A stretch of DNA of 64,000 nt from Candidatus Sulfotelmatobacter sp. (GCA_035504415.1 DATJRY010000011.1:558001-622000); one strand, 5' to 3'; shown: positions 1 to 8,722, counted from the stretch's first letter. Numbers and translations are program-made. Notes: generated by a model not told the origin, from the sequence alone.

Positions 1-1
1 C

Positions 2-430
2 AACGCGGCGGTCGCCGCCAACGGGCCGGCGCAGCTGCAGGTCGAGGGCGGCCCGCAAGGCACCGCCGGTGCCAGCGGCACCAGCGGCGGCTCGCCGACG
101 TCGGCGACCGCCGGCGCGGGCGCGTCGGTGTACTCGGCGAATTGCAGTGGCTGCCACGGCGCGACCGGCCAGGGTACGCCGGGCGCGTTCCCGCCGCTGG
201 CCAACAACCCGGTCGTGGTCGGCGATCCGACCAAGGTCATCGGGATCGTCTCCAACGGGCTGACCGGCAGCATCTCCGTCAACGGCGCGAGCTTCAACGG
301 TCAGATGCCGGCCTGGAAGGGCAACCTCAAGCCCGACCAGATCGCCGCCGTCATCACCTACATCCGCAGCGCGTGGGGCAACAAGGCCTCCCCCGTCACC
401 ACCGCCCAGGTCACCGCCGCGCAGAAGTAA
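2..430 (+). CDS. c-type cytochrome, C-terminal part (5' end outside window)
   Basis: Electron-carrier haem protein. The frame is already open at the window edge, so the start lies outside. A low-complexity Gly/Ala/Ser/Thr linker of about 40 residues precedes one class I cytochrome c domain. That domain has a single haem-attachment site CSGCH (nt 143-157) and a likely axial methionine in GQMPAWKG (Met at nt 305-307). After the haem site the order is as in small soluble cytochromes c, with a 'FPPLANNPVV' stretch and a C-terminal helix 'DQIAAVITYIRSAWG'. It could be a free periplasmic cytochrome or the cytochrome tail of a larger oxidase or dehydrogenase subunit; the missing N-terminus decides this. 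An intrinsic terminator follows directly, so it is the last gene of its unit. Confidence 0.88.
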   Translation, partial: NAAVAANGPAQLQVEGGPQGTAGASGTSGGSPTSATAGAGASVYSANCSGCHGATGQGTPGAFPPLANNPVVVGDPTKVIGIVSNGLTGSISVNGASFNGQMPAWKGNLKPDQIAAVITYIRSAWGNKASPVTTAQVTAAQK

Positions 431-452
431 GTGCGAACGCGAACGACCCGAA

Positions 453-485
453 GGGCTCGCCGAATATCGGCGGGCCCTTTATTTC
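453..485 (+). terminator. intrinsic terminator of the cytochrome c gene
   Basis: A 10-bp stem (453-462 with 468-477, one G-T wobble) closes a 5-nt AATAT loop. It is followed by a T-rich run TTTATTTC at 478-485. It lies 22 nt after the cytochrome stop codon. The T-run also supplies the stop codon of the remnant on the opposite strand. Confidence 0.85.
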
Positions 486-690
486 TGGTCGCGATCCTCC
501 GGGTGCATGCAATCTGCCACCGCGATTCCCTCCGGCGGCGCACCAAAGCGCGTGAGCGCGGCATAGACCCGCCGCGCATTCTCGTCGTCGTTGGCAACCC
601 AGACGTCAAGGTCGCCGGTAGCACGCGGCTCCGCGTGCACGGCGAGCGCGTGCGCTCCGATCAGGAGATACCAGTCCAGGTCTCCACTCG
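479..690 (-). pseudogene. nucleotidyltransferase-fold protein remnant
   Basis: About 68 codons at the end of a 104-codon reverse frame resemble the core of small nucleotidyltransferase-like proteins: 'LLIGAHALAVHAEPRATGDL' followed by 'DVWV' and a helix 'ENARRVYAALTRFGAPPEG'. In intact members a GG/GA helix cap is followed by a D-x-D metal site, seen here as GDLDVWV. Here the N-terminal helix region is replaced by unrelated sequence and the C-terminal half is missing, since the frame stops in the T-run of the cytochrome terminator. I read it as a decayed fragment, possibly of an AbiEii/MNT-type antitoxin or toxin gene. The family assignment rests on motif memory only. Confidence 0.5.
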
Positions 691-919
691 CTGCGCTCGG
701 CGGGCCGCCGCGCTGTCTATCGACGTCGTTTTCGACGGGTGACTCGACGAGCCAGCCTACCCCTTCAGCTCGACCTTGTTGCCCGTCCGGCACCCCGGGT
801 GGTCCCGCCCTGCGCGCCGAGCGCGCCGTTGAGCGTCACCAGGTCGATCAACGACCGCCCCGCGCGCATCTGCGTCAGTCTGATCTCGGGTTCCGCGCGT
901 GGAACATCTCTCTCGCCTC
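691..919. other. intergenic DNA, no gene recognised
   Basis: Lies between the nucleotidyltransferase remnant and the stop codon of the glycosyltransferase. Frames are open on the minus strand because of high G+C, but none shows a recognisable domain. No hairpin with a T-run was found. It may be further decayed sequence of the neighbouring remnant. Confidence 0.4.
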
Positions 920-2575
920 TCAAGAGCAGCGTGGGCCGTCGACGTGCAGGAGCAGGGCGCGCGGCGGCGCGCCGAGCGGGCCGCGCGCGACGATCGCGGC
1001 GTCGCGGTGCAGTGCGTGAACGGCGTCGAGCAGACGCGGCGCGTCCTTCGGCAGGATGACGACCCACGCGGTGTCCGCCGAGCACACCGCGCGGTCGAAG
1101 GCCGGGATCCCGTCGGTGATGTCGAGTACCGGCGGCCGGGTGTAGAAGATCAGCCCGTTGCCGCCGCTCGCGCCGCGCGAGGCGACCAGGTCGCCCGGCC
1201 GCACGCCGGCGTCGATCGCCCGCGCCACCGGCGGGATCGGCTTGAGCCGTTCGGCCGCCGGTTCCGCGACGAACGCGATGAAGAGCACCAGCGCGCCGCT
1301 GGTGAGCGCCAGCACGTACGGCGACCAGGCCACGGTGGCGCGACGCGCGATCGTCACCACGGTCAACAGCGAGCCGAGCAGCATCGCCACGCCCAGGAAG
1401 ATCAGCTGCGGACCGACCGCCGCCAGATCGAACGTGAGCTCGTTGGTGCGCGCGAAGATCGCGATCGCGACCGCCATGCAGCCGACGAACACCGGGACGC
1501 TGGCTGCCGAGACGATCGCGGTGCGCCGTTCGGCGCCGGCGGCGACTCGCTCGAACCACAGCGCGACCAAGATCGCCAGCGCCGGCAACAGCAGCGCGAC
1601 GTAGTTGGGCAGCTTGGTGTTGGCGAAGCTGAAGAAGACGAACGGGACCACCGCCCACACCAGCGCCAGCCGGGCGAACGCGCCGTCGGCGCCGCGCGCT
1701 TCGTACCACGCCGCACGCACGGCCGCCGGCAAGAACGCGATCCACGGGAAGAAACCGAGGATCAGGACCGGGACGTAGTACCACACCGGCCCGCGCTGGT
1801 TCTCGATCACGCCGGTGTACCGGCCGATGGTGTAGTGGCCGATCAGCTCGACGATCGCGTGCGGGCCGACGCGCAGCCCGAGCAGCACGAACCACGGTAA
1901 CGTCACGATCAGGTACGCCAGCACGCCAAGCACGAGCACGCGCGGCGCGGGCGCGGCGAGCCGGCCCGCGCGCCACTCCCAGACCGCCCACGGTCCGATC
2001 ACCAGCAGCGTCACCGCCGGCGCGACCGGCCCCTTCGCCAGCGTGCCGAGCGCGAGCGCCAGCGCGCCGCAGATGAACGCGACGCTGCGCCGCCGCGGCG
2101 AGCCCGACGGCTCGAGCGCGCGGAACCACCACAAGATCGCGGCCGCGATCGCGAAGTCGAGCAACGCGTCCATGATCGCCAGGCGTCCGACGATGGCCTG
2201 CATCAAGCTGGTCGAGAGGACGATGGCGGCCACCATGCCGGCGCGGCCGCCGGCGATGCGCGCGGTCGCGTAGCCGACGGCGCCGCCCATCGCGATCGTC
2301 GCCAGCGCGCTGGGCAGGCGCAGCGCCAGCGCCGTCACGCCGAACACCTTGGCGAACAGCGCCGCGATCCAGAAGTAGAGCGGCGGCTGGACGAACCAGG
2401 GTTGGCTGTTGAGGTGCATGACGACCCAATCGTGGGTCAGCACGATCTCGCGAGCGACCTCGCCGTACGCCGTCTCGCTATTGTCCCACAGCGTTCCCAT
2501 CCCGAGCGCTGGTAGCGTGACGAGCGCGGCGAAGAGCGCGCCGAGTAGTGCCGCGCGCGCGGGGACGGAAAGCAT
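920..2575 (-). CDS. GT39/ArnT-like membrane glycosyltransferase (PMT_2 family)
   Basis: Integral-membrane GT-C glycosyltransferase that would transfer a sugar from a polyprenyl-phosphate donor on the outer face of the membrane. The first helix is followed by a large loop with the family's acidic motif 'WDNSETAYGEVAREI' and the 'PPLYFW' signature. About 10-12 further hydrophobic helices follow, then a soluble C-terminal tail. At 551 residues it has the usual length. The frame is open far upstream, but that extension is the antisense of the next gene. I start at the ATG at 2575 (MLSVPARAALLG), just before the first helix. It is divergent from the tetrapyrrole operon with only 19 nt between starts. 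The acceptor (lipid A, glycan or protein) cannot be told. Confidence 0.85.
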   Translation of the reverse strand: MLSVPARAALLGALFAALVTLPALGMGTLWDNSETAYGEVAREIVLTHDWVVMHLNSQPWFVQPPLYFWIAALFAKVFGVTALALRLPSALATIAMGGAVGYATARIAGGRAGMVAAIVLSTSLMQAIVGRLAIMDALLDFAIAAAILWWFRALEPSGSPRRRSVAFICGALALALGTLAKGPVAPAVTLLVIGPWAVWEWRAGRLAAPAPRVLVLGVLAYLIVTLPWFVLLGLRVGPHAIVELIGHYTIGRYTGVIENQRGPVWYYVPVLILGFFPWIAFLPAAVRAAWYEARGADGAFARLALVWAVVPFVFFSFANTKLPNYVALLLPALAILVALWFERVAAGAERRTAIVSAASVPVFVGCMAVAIAIFARTNELTFDLAAVGPQLIFLGVAMLLGSLLTVVTIARRATVAWSPYVLALTSGALVLFIAFVAEPAAERLKPIPPVARAIDAGVRPGDLVASRGASGGNGLIFYTRPPVLDITDGIPAFDRAVCSADTAWVVILPKDAPRLLDAVHALHRDAAIVARGPLGAPPRALLLHVDGPRCS

Positions 2576-2594
2576 CTGCTGGAAGATAGGGCTT

Positions 2595-4520
2595 GTGTAT
2601 CCCGTCGCCCTCTCGGTTCGTGACCGGCGCGTCGTCGTCGTCGGCGGCGGGACCGTGGCCGAACGAAAGGTGCGCGGGCTCCTGGAGGCCGGGGCGCGCG
2701 TCGTCGTCGTCAGCCCGGCCCTGACGCCGGGGTTGACCGCGCTGGCCGAAACGAGCGCCTTGAGCTGGCAGGTGCGGCCGTACGCCGCCGGTGATCTAAC
2801 GGGCGCTCTCTTGGCCTTTGCCGCCACCGGCGATGCGGACGTCGACGCGGCCGTGGTGGCCGAAGCGCGCGCCGCCGGGATCCTGGTCAACGACGCCGGT
2901 GACGCCGCTCGCGGCGACTTCGCCACCCCGGCCGTCCACCGGTCCGGCCCGCTGACCGTCACGGTCGAGACCGGCGGCCTCTCGCCGAGCTTCACCAAGC
3001 GGGTCCGCGACGAGCTGGCGGTGCAGCTCGACGCCCGCTACGCGCGCGCCGCCGCGACGCTGGGGGCCCTGCGCGAGCGCGTGCTGGCGGTCATCCCCGC
3101 CGATCGGCGGGCCGCCGTCATGCGGCATTTCGCCGAACGCGACCTCGAGGAGCTGGCGGCGATGCTCCCCGGCAGCGTCGAGCACGAGGTCGAGCGCGCC
3201 GCCGAGACGCTGGCCGGGGTCGTCCCGGCGACGCTGGCGCCGCTGGTCTGCGCGACCCGCGCGAGCGCGCTGGCGATGACGCAGACGCGCGGCGTCATGG
3301 CGGCGCTGGCGCGGGCCGGACTGCCCTCGACGATCCTCACCGTCACGACCCGCGGCGACGCCGTCCAGGATCGCTCGATCGCCGCGATCGGGACCGACAA
3401 CGTGTTCGTCACCGAGCTGGAGCTGGCGCTGCGCGAGAAGCGCGCCGACTACGCGGTCCACTCGTGCAAGGATTTGCCGAGTACGCTGGCCGCCGACATG
3501 ACGCTGGCGGCGATCGGCGCGCGCGAGGATCCGCGCGACGTCTTTTGCAGCGAGCGCTGGCCGACGTTCGCCGCGCTGCCGGCCGGCGCGCGGATCGGCA
3601 CCTCCTCGCCGCGGCGGCGCGCGCAGCTGCGCGCGCTGCGCCCTGATCTGGTGTACGACGACGTGCGCGGCAATGTCGACACGCGGCTGCGCAAGCTGCG
3701 CGACGGCGACTACGACGCGATCGTGCTGGCCGCCGCCGGGCTGCGCCGGCTGGGCGTCGCCGCCACCCACACCGTCCCGTTCCCGGTCGACGAGCTGACC
3801 CCGGCGGTCGGGCAAGGCGCCCTGGCGGTCGAGACCCGGCGTGGCGACCCGCTCGCCGTGCGCGTGCGGGAGATCCTGGGCGACCCGGCCACGACGCTCG
3901 CGGTGACCGCCGAGCGCGCGGTGCTGCGCGCTCTGCGTGGTGGCTGCCAGGCGCCGGTCGGCGTCCACGCGACCTGGGCCGACGGGCGGCTCGCCCTGGG
4001 CGCGGCGGTCGCGGCACCGTCCGGGGCGGCCGTCCTGCGCGCCCGACGCGAGGCCCAGATCGCGATCGACGACCTGGCCGGCGCCGAGGCACTCGCCGAC
4101 GCGCTCGCCGGCGAGCTGCTGGCCGACGGGGCGGCCGAGCTGATCGCTCCGGCCCCACTGGCCGGCCGGCTGTTCCTGTTGCCGCGCACGCAGCCGCGGC
4201 CGAGCCGTATCGCCCCGGCCTTTCGCGAGGCGGGCGCCGAGGTCGTCGAGGCGGCCGACAGCGCGGCGGCGCGCACGGCCCTGGGCGCGCGGACCCCGAG
4301 CGTGATCCTGTTCCCCTCGTCCGGGTCGGTGGAGGCGATCGGCGGCTATCTGGACGAGCTGCGCGGCCGGCGCGAGCGACCGCTCGTCGCCGCCATGGGC
4401 CCGGCCTCCTCGGCCAGCGCCGGGGCACGCGGGTGGCCACCAGACGTTGTGGCACCCTCTGCCGAAGTAGGGGCGTTCGTGCAGTCCGTGATGCTCTACG
4501 TCCTGGAGAACGAGCGATGA
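2595..4520 (+). CDS. fusion: precorrin-2 dehydrogenase, hydroxymethylbilane synthase (HemC), single HemD-like domain
   Basis: A 641-residue fusion. Residues 1-205 form a CysG-N/MET8-type precorrin-2 dehydrogenase with the Rossmann motif VVVVGGGTVAERK (precorrin-2 to sirohydrochlorin, NAD-dependent). Residues about 214-523 are porphobilinogen deaminase with all hallmarks: TRGD, VHSCKDLPS, GTSSPRRRAQL, RGNVDTRL and the cofactor-binding cysteine in GGCQAPVGV (near residue 450). Residues about 525-641 look like one half of uroporphyrinogen III synthase: a 'LLPRTQPRPSRIAPAFREAG' strand-helix, 'ILFPSSGSVEAI' and 'AAMGPASSASAGARG'. I chose the GTG at 2595, which has GGAAG upstream. The longer ATG-initiated frame would overlap the divergent glycosyltransferase gene. 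The stop overlaps the hemB start. A complete HemD domain occurs again in the CobA-HemD fusion downstream. Confidence 0.9.
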   Translation: MYPVALSVRDRRVVVVGGGTVAERKVRGLLEAGARVVVVSPALTPGLTALAETSALSWQVRPYAAGDLTGALLAFAATGDADVDAAVVAEARAAGILVNDAGDAARGDFATPAVHRSGPLTVTVETGGLSPSFTKRVRDELAVQLDARYARAAATLGALRERVLAVIPADRRAAVMRHFAERDLEELAAMLPGSVEHEVERAAETLAGVVPATLAPLVCATRASALAMTQTRGVMAALARAGLPSTILTVTTRGDAVQDRSIAAIGTDNVFVTELELALREKRADYAVHSCKDLPSTLAADMTLAAIGAREDPRDVFCSERWPTFAALPAGARIGTSSPRRRAQLRALRPDLVYDDVRGNVDTRLRKLRDGDYDAIVLAAAGLRRLGVAATHTVPFPVDELTPAVGQGALAVETRRGDPLAVRVREILGDPATTLAVTAERAVLRALRGGCQAPVGVHATWADGRLALGAAVAAPSGAAVLRARREAQIAIDDLAGAEALADALAGELLADGAAELIAPAPLAGRLFLLPRTQPRPSRIAPAFREAGAEVVEAADSAAARTALGARTPSVILFPSSGSVEAIGGYLDELRGRRERPLVAAMGPASSASAGARGWPPDVVAPSAEVGAFVQSVMLYVLENER

Positions 4521-5512
4521 ACCTGGCCCAGCGCACCCGCCTGGTCGCCCGTCCGCGCCGCACGCGCGCGAGCGCGGCGTTTCGCGGCATGGTCCGCGAG
4601 ACGCGGATCAATCGCGACGGCCTGGTGCAGCCGCTGTTCGTGGTGGAAGGCACCAACGTCGTGCAGCCGATCGGCTCGATGCCGGGCGTGAGCCGGTACT
4701 CGGTCGACGCCGTCGTGCGCGAGTGCCGCGAGCTCGAGGCGGTCGGCGTCAAGGCCGTGCTGCTCTTCGGCATCCCGGACAGCGCCGCCAAAGACGCCTA
4801 CGCGACGATCAACGCCGATCCCAACGGCGTCGTGCAGCGCGCCGCGCGCGCGATCAAGGACGCGTTGCCGCATCTGGTGGTCATCGCCGACCTGTGCAAC
4901 TGCGAGTACACCGACCACGGCCACTGCGGCATTCTCGATCCGACCGGTGACGTCGACAACGACCGCACGCTCGAGGTGCTGGCGAAGACCGCGGTCTCGT
5001 ACGCGCAGGCCGGCGTCGACGTCGTCGCACCGTCCGACATGATGGACGGCCGAGTGGCCGCGATTCGCGGAGCGCTCGACGACGAGGGCTTCACCAAGAC
5101 CGCGATCATGTCGTACGCGGCGAAGTACGCCTCGGGGTTCTACGGCCCGTTCCGCGAAGCGGCCGAGTCGACGCCCTCGTTCGGCGACCGCCGCACCTAC
5201 CAGATGGATCCCGGCAACGCGCGCGAGGCGCTCAAAGAGGTGCGGCTCGACGTCGAGGAGGGCGCCGATATCGTCATGGTCAAGCCGGCGATGGCGTATC
5301 TCGACGTGCTCTACCGCGTGCGCCAGAGCACCGATCTTCCGCTGGCCGTCTATCACGTCAGCGGCGAGTACGCGATGATCAAGGCCGCCGCCGCCAACGG
5401 CTGGATCGACGAAGAACGCATCGTCGACGAGACGCTGACCGCCATGGCCCGCGCCGGTGCCGACGTCATCATCACCTACTTCGCCAAAGACTATCTCGCG
5501 CGCACCCGATGA
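4517..5512 (+). CDS. hemB: delta-aminolevulinic acid dehydratase (porphobilinogen synthase)
   Basis: Cytoplasmic enzyme condensing two 5-aminolevulinate molecules to porphobilinogen. At 331 residues it has normal family length. It carries the metal-binding cysteine cluster 'CNCEYTDHGHC', which points to the zinc-dependent class. It also has the two active-site lysine regions, 'AAKYASGFYGPFREA' and 'IVMVKPAMAYLD' (Schiff-base Lys). The ATG at 4517 overlaps the stop of the HemC fusion (ATGA), implying translational coupling. The stop in turn overlaps mobA by ATGA. Confidence 0.97.
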   Translation: MNLAQRTRLVARPRRTRASAAFRGMVRETRINRDGLVQPLFVVEGTNVVQPIGSMPGVSRYSVDAVVRECRELEAVGVKAVLLFGIPDSAAKDAYATINADPNGVVQRAARAIKDALPHLVVIADLCNCEYTDHGHCGILDPTGDVDNDRTLEVLAKTAVSYAQAGVDVVAPSDMMDGRVAAIRGALDDEGFTKTAIMSYAAKYASGFYGPFREAAESTPSFGDRRTYQMDPGNAREALKEVRLDVEEGADIVMVKPAMAYLDVLYRVRQSTDLPLAVYHVSGEYAMIKAAAANGWIDEERIVDETLTAMARAGADVIITYFAKDYLARTR

Positions 5513-6102
5513 GCGAGCCGCACGACATAACGATCTGCATTCTCGCCGGCGGCGAAGCGACGCGCTTGCCGGGGAAGCTCGCGCTCGAGGTCGGCGAGGT
5601 GCCGATGCTGGTGCGCGTGTTCCGCAATCTGGCGCGTGACCGCGAGGTGTGGATCTCGACGAAGGGTTCGCTGCCGCCGGAGATCGACGCGCAGCTGGAC
5701 GCGCCGATGGTGGTCGACCGCTGGCCCAAGCGCGGACCGCTCTCCGGGCTGCTCTCGACGATGAGCGAGATGCGCAGCACCTGGGTGTTCGCCTGCGCCG
5801 GTGACGCGCCGTTCGTCGACGCCGCGTTCGTCGACGAGCTCGCGACGTCGATCTCGCCCGAGCTCGACGCGATCGTGCCGGCCCACGCCCAGGACGCCAA
5901 GCGCATCGAGCCGCTGGCGGCGCTCTACCGCCGCGAAGCGTTCTTGCGCGAGGGGACGCCGATTCTGCTCGGCGGCGAGGGGGCGTTGCGGCTGGTCATC
6001 GACCGGCTGCGCACGCGCTTCGTGCCGGCGCGCAACGCGGCGGTCTTCACCAACGTCAACACGCCGGCCGACTACGCCGGACTGCGCGGCGCGGCGGTAT
6101 GA
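5509..6102 (+). CDS. mobA: molybdenum cofactor guanylyltransferase (MobA-like NTP transferase)
   Basis: Small (197 aa) nucleotidyltransferase with the MobA signature 'CILAGGEATRLPGKLALEV' near the N-terminus, followed by 'KRGPLSGLLSTM' and 'FACAGDAPFVD' (G-D-x-P metal/GTP region). MobA attaches GMP to molybdopterin to give the guanine dinucleotide cofactor used by DMSO-reductase-family enzymes, such as the formate dehydrogenase at the other end of this window. It is embedded between hemB and hemL with 4-nt overlaps on both sides, an unusual place for a Moco gene. A MobA-fold enzyme for another nucleotide sugar or cofactor is the main alternative. Confidence 0.82.
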   Translation: MSEPHDITICILAGGEATRLPGKLALEVGEVPMLVRVFRNLARDREVWISTKGSLPPEIDAQLDAPMVVDRWPKRGPLSGLLSTMSEMRSTWVFACAGDAPFVDAAFVDELATSISPELDAIVPAHAQDAKRIEPLAALYRREAFLREGTPILLGGEGALRLVIDRLRTRFVPARNAAVFTNVNTPADYAGLRGAAV

Positions 6103-7391
6103 ACCGCAGCCGCTCCGAGGCCGCCTTCGCGGCCGCGCGCCGCGTCATCCCCGGCGGCGTCAACTCGACCGTGCGCGCTTTCAAGGCCGTCGGGGGAACG
6201 CCGGTGTTCATCCGCGAGGCGCAGGGCGCATACGTCACCGACGTCGACGGGAACCGCTACCTCGACTACGTCCTCTCGTGGGGACCGATGATCGCCGGTC
6301 ACGCGCACCCTGCGGTCGTGGCCGCGATCCGCGACGCCGCGCTGCGCGGAACCTCGTACGGCGCGCCGACCGAAGCCGAGACCGAGCTGGCGAACCGCAT
6401 CGTGCGCGCGGTGCCGTCGGTCGAAAAGGTCCGCTTTTGCTCGTCGGGCACGGAGGCGACCGCGAACGCGATTCGCCTCGCGCGCGGGTTCACCGGGCGC
6501 GACAAGTTCATCAAGTTCGCCGGCTGCTATCACGGCTGCGCCGATCCGTTCCTGATCGCGGCCGGCTCGAGCGCGTTGACGATGGGCGTGCCGGACTCCA
6601 AGGGCGTCACCGCCGGTACCGCGCGCGACACGATCAACGTGCCGTACAACGACGCGGCCGCGGTGCGCGCGGTGTTCGAGCACAACCCCGAGGGCGTCGC
6701 GGCGGTGATCGTCGAGCCGTACGTCGGCAACATGGGGTTCGTGCTGCCCGAGCCGGGCTTTCTCGAGGCCTTGCGGCGGCTGACCAGCGAGTTCGGCGCC
6801 CTGTTGATCTTCGACGAGGTGATGACGGGCTTTCGGGTCGGCCTGGGCGGGGTGCAGCAGCGCGAGGGCGTGCTGCCCGACCTGACCACGCTCGGCAAGG
6901 TCATCGGCGGCGGCCTGCCGGTCGGCGCCTTCGGCGGCCGGGCCGACATCATGGATCGGCTGACGCCCGACGGGGACGTCTTCCAGGCCGGGACGCTATC
7001 GGGGAACCCGCTGGCCATGGCGGCCGGGATCGCGACCCTGGACCTGCTCGATGCGCAGACCTACGTGCATCTCGAGCGGCTCGGGACGCGTCTGTGTGAA
7101 GGGCTCGGGACGGTCTTCCGCAAGTGGGACGTTCCTCACGTCACGAGCGCAGTGGGTTCGATGTTCGGCTTCTACTTCAACGACGGCCCGGTAACCGATC
7201 TGACCAGCGCCAAGCGCAGCGACGTCGGCCTCTACGCGCGTTTCTTCCACGCCATGCTCGACCGCGGGTTCTCCTTCGCGCCCTCGCAGTACGAGGCGGC
7301 GTTCCTCTCGCTGGCCCACACCGAGGCCGAGATCGACGCGACGCTCGCGGCCGCCGACGACGCGCTGGCCGAGGTGTTCGCGTGCCGCTAG
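6099..7391 (+). CDS. hemL: glutamate-1-semialdehyde 2,1-aminomutase
   Basis: PLP enzyme of the C5 pathway converting glutamate-1-semialdehyde to 5-aminolevulinate. At 430 residues it matches the family. Visible motifs are 'RVIPGGVNSTVRAF' at the N-terminus, 'YVLSWGPMIAGHAHP', 'CSSGTEATANAIRLAR', the cofactor Asp in 'LLIFDEVMTGFRV' and the PLP lysine in 'TTLGKVIGGGLPVGAFGG'. The start ATG overlaps the mobA stop, and the stop lies inside the beginning of hemA. Confidence 0.97.
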   Translation: MNRSRSEAAFAAARRVIPGGVNSTVRAFKAVGGTPVFIREAQGAYVTDVDGNRYLDYVLSWGPMIAGHAHPAVVAAIRDAALRGTSYGAPTEAETELANRIVRAVPSVEKVRFCSSGTEATANAIRLARGFTGRDKFIKFAGCYHGCADPFLIAAGSSALTMGVPDSKGVTAGTARDTINVPYNDAAAVRAVFEHNPEGVAAVIVEPYVGNMGFVLPEPGFLEALRRLTSEFGALLIFDEVMTGFRVGLGGVQQREGVLPDLTTLGKVIGGGLPVGAFGGRADIMDRLTPDGDVFQAGTLSGNPLAMAAGIATLDLLDAQTYVHLERLGTRLCEGLGTVFRKWDVPHVTSAVGSMFGFYFNDGPVTDLTSAKRSDVGLYARFFHAMLDRGFSFAPSQYEAAFLSLAHTEAEIDATLAAADDALAEVFACR

Positions 7392-8722
7392 TCTGCCTGG
7401 GCCTCTCGCACCACACCGCGCCGGTCGACGTGCGCGAACGGCACGCGTTCCCGCCCGCCAAGATGGGCGAGGCGCTGGTCGCGCTGCGCGACTACGAAGC
7501 CGTGCGCGAAGCGCTGATGGTGCAGACCTGCGGGCGACTCGAGATCTACGCCGAGCTCGAAGACTACGAGTCCGGCGTCCACCAGCTCAAGGCGTTCCTG
7601 GGCAACTTCCGTCACGGCGACGTGTCCGACATGGACTCGTACATGTACACGCTGCTGGGCACCGAGGCGATCGAGCACCTGTTCCGCGTCACGACCGGGC
7701 TGGACTCGATGCTGATCGGCGAGGCCGAGATCCTCGGCCAGGTCAAGGACGCCTACGTGCAGGCGCAGCGCGCGCACTCGCTCGGCAAGACGCTGCACAC
7801 GCTCTTGCGCGAAGCGCTCGAAGCCGGCAAAGCGGCGCGCGCCAACACCGGGATCGGCGACGACTCGACCTCGATCGCCACCGCCGCGGTCGCCTGCGCG
7901 CTCGCGCACGTCGGCGATCTGAGCGGGGCCAACGTGCTCGTGGTCGGCGCCGGCAAGATGGGCGCGCACGCGGCGCGCCGCCTCAAGGCGGCCGGTGCGC
8001 GCGAGATCGTCGTCCTCAACCGTTCGGCCAAGCGCGCGCGCGACGTCGCCGGCATGCTCGGGAACGGCGTGCGGCCGGCCGAGCTGCCCGGACTGATCGA
8101 CGCGCTCAAGGACGCCGACGTCGTCGTCACCTCGACCGGCGCGTCGCACTTCATCCTCACCCCCGGCAACGTCGCCGAGGCGATGCTGGCGCGGCCGAAC
8201 CGGCCGCTGTTCGTCGTCGACATCGCCGTGCCGCGCGACGTCGATCCCGAGGTCACCCGTATCCCGGGCGTCGGCCTGGTCGACATCGACGGCCTCGAGC
8301 ACGCGATCGACGCCACGCTCGAAAAGCGCCGCGAAGCGATCCCGCTGGTCGAAGAGATCATCGCCGCGCACGTCGAGCGCTTCCACCTGTGGTATCAGGC
8401 GCGGGTGGCCGTCCCGGTCGTGGCCTCGCTGGTGCAGAAGGCCGACGCGATCCGCGAAGCCGAGGTCACCCGTTTGTTCGCCCGCTGCCCCGAGCTGACG
8501 GAACGCGAACGCAGCCTGATCACCGGCGCCTCGCTGACGATCGTCTCGAAGCTGCTGCACAGCGTGGTCACCAAGATCCGCGACAAGGCCGCCGAGAACC
8601 ACGCCGAAGCGCTGATCCACGCGCGCATGCTCGACGAGCTGTTCGAGCTGCAGGCACTCGACGGAATCGATCCCGCCCACCTCGTCGCCGCCTTCCCCGC
8701 CCCCGCCGACGAAAGCGAATAG
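7382..8722 (+). CDS. hemA: glutamyl-tRNA reductase
   Basis: First committed enzyme of the C5 tetrapyrrole pathway: reduces glutamyl-tRNA(Glu) to glutamate-1-semialdehyde with NADPH. Starting at the GTG at 7382 (10-nt overlap with hemL) gives 446 residues beginning VPLVCLGLSHHTAPVDVRER, the canonical N-terminus. The catalytic cysteine is Cys50 in VQTCGRLEIY. Most homologues have C-N-R-x-E here, so Gly at the Asn position is a variant. The NADP domain has 'VLVVGAGKMGAHAARRL' and 'VTSTGA'. A helical dimerisation domain ends the protein. Having the first pathway step encoded late in the operon is an unusual order. Confidence 0.95.
   Translation: MPLVCLGLSHHTAPVDVRERHAFPPAKMGEALVALRDYEAVREALMVQTCGRLEIYAELEDYESGVHQLKAFLGNFRHGDVSDMDSYMYTLLGTEAIEHLFRVTTGLDSMLIGEAEILGQVKDAYVQAQRAHSLGKTLHTLLREALEAGKAARANTGIGDDSTSIATAAVACALAHVGDLSGANVLVVGAGKMGAHAARRLKAAGAREIVVLNRSAKRARDVAGMLGNGVRPAELPGLIDALKDADVVVTSTGASHFILTPGNVAEAMLARPNRPLFVVDIAVPRDVDPEVTRIPGVGLVDIDGLEHAIDATLEKRREAIPLVEEIIAAHVERFHLWYQARVAVPVVASLVQKADAIREAEVTRLFARCPELTERERSLITGASLTIVSKLLHSVVTKIRDKAAENHAEALIHARMLDELFELQALDGIDPAHLVAAFPAPADESE

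Noticed and set aside
920-2998. 692-residue reading of the glycosyltransferase with a long N-terminal extension
   Set aside because: The first ~140 residues are antisense to the precorrin-2 dehydrogenase domain and low complexity; the membrane protein begins at the ATG at 2575.
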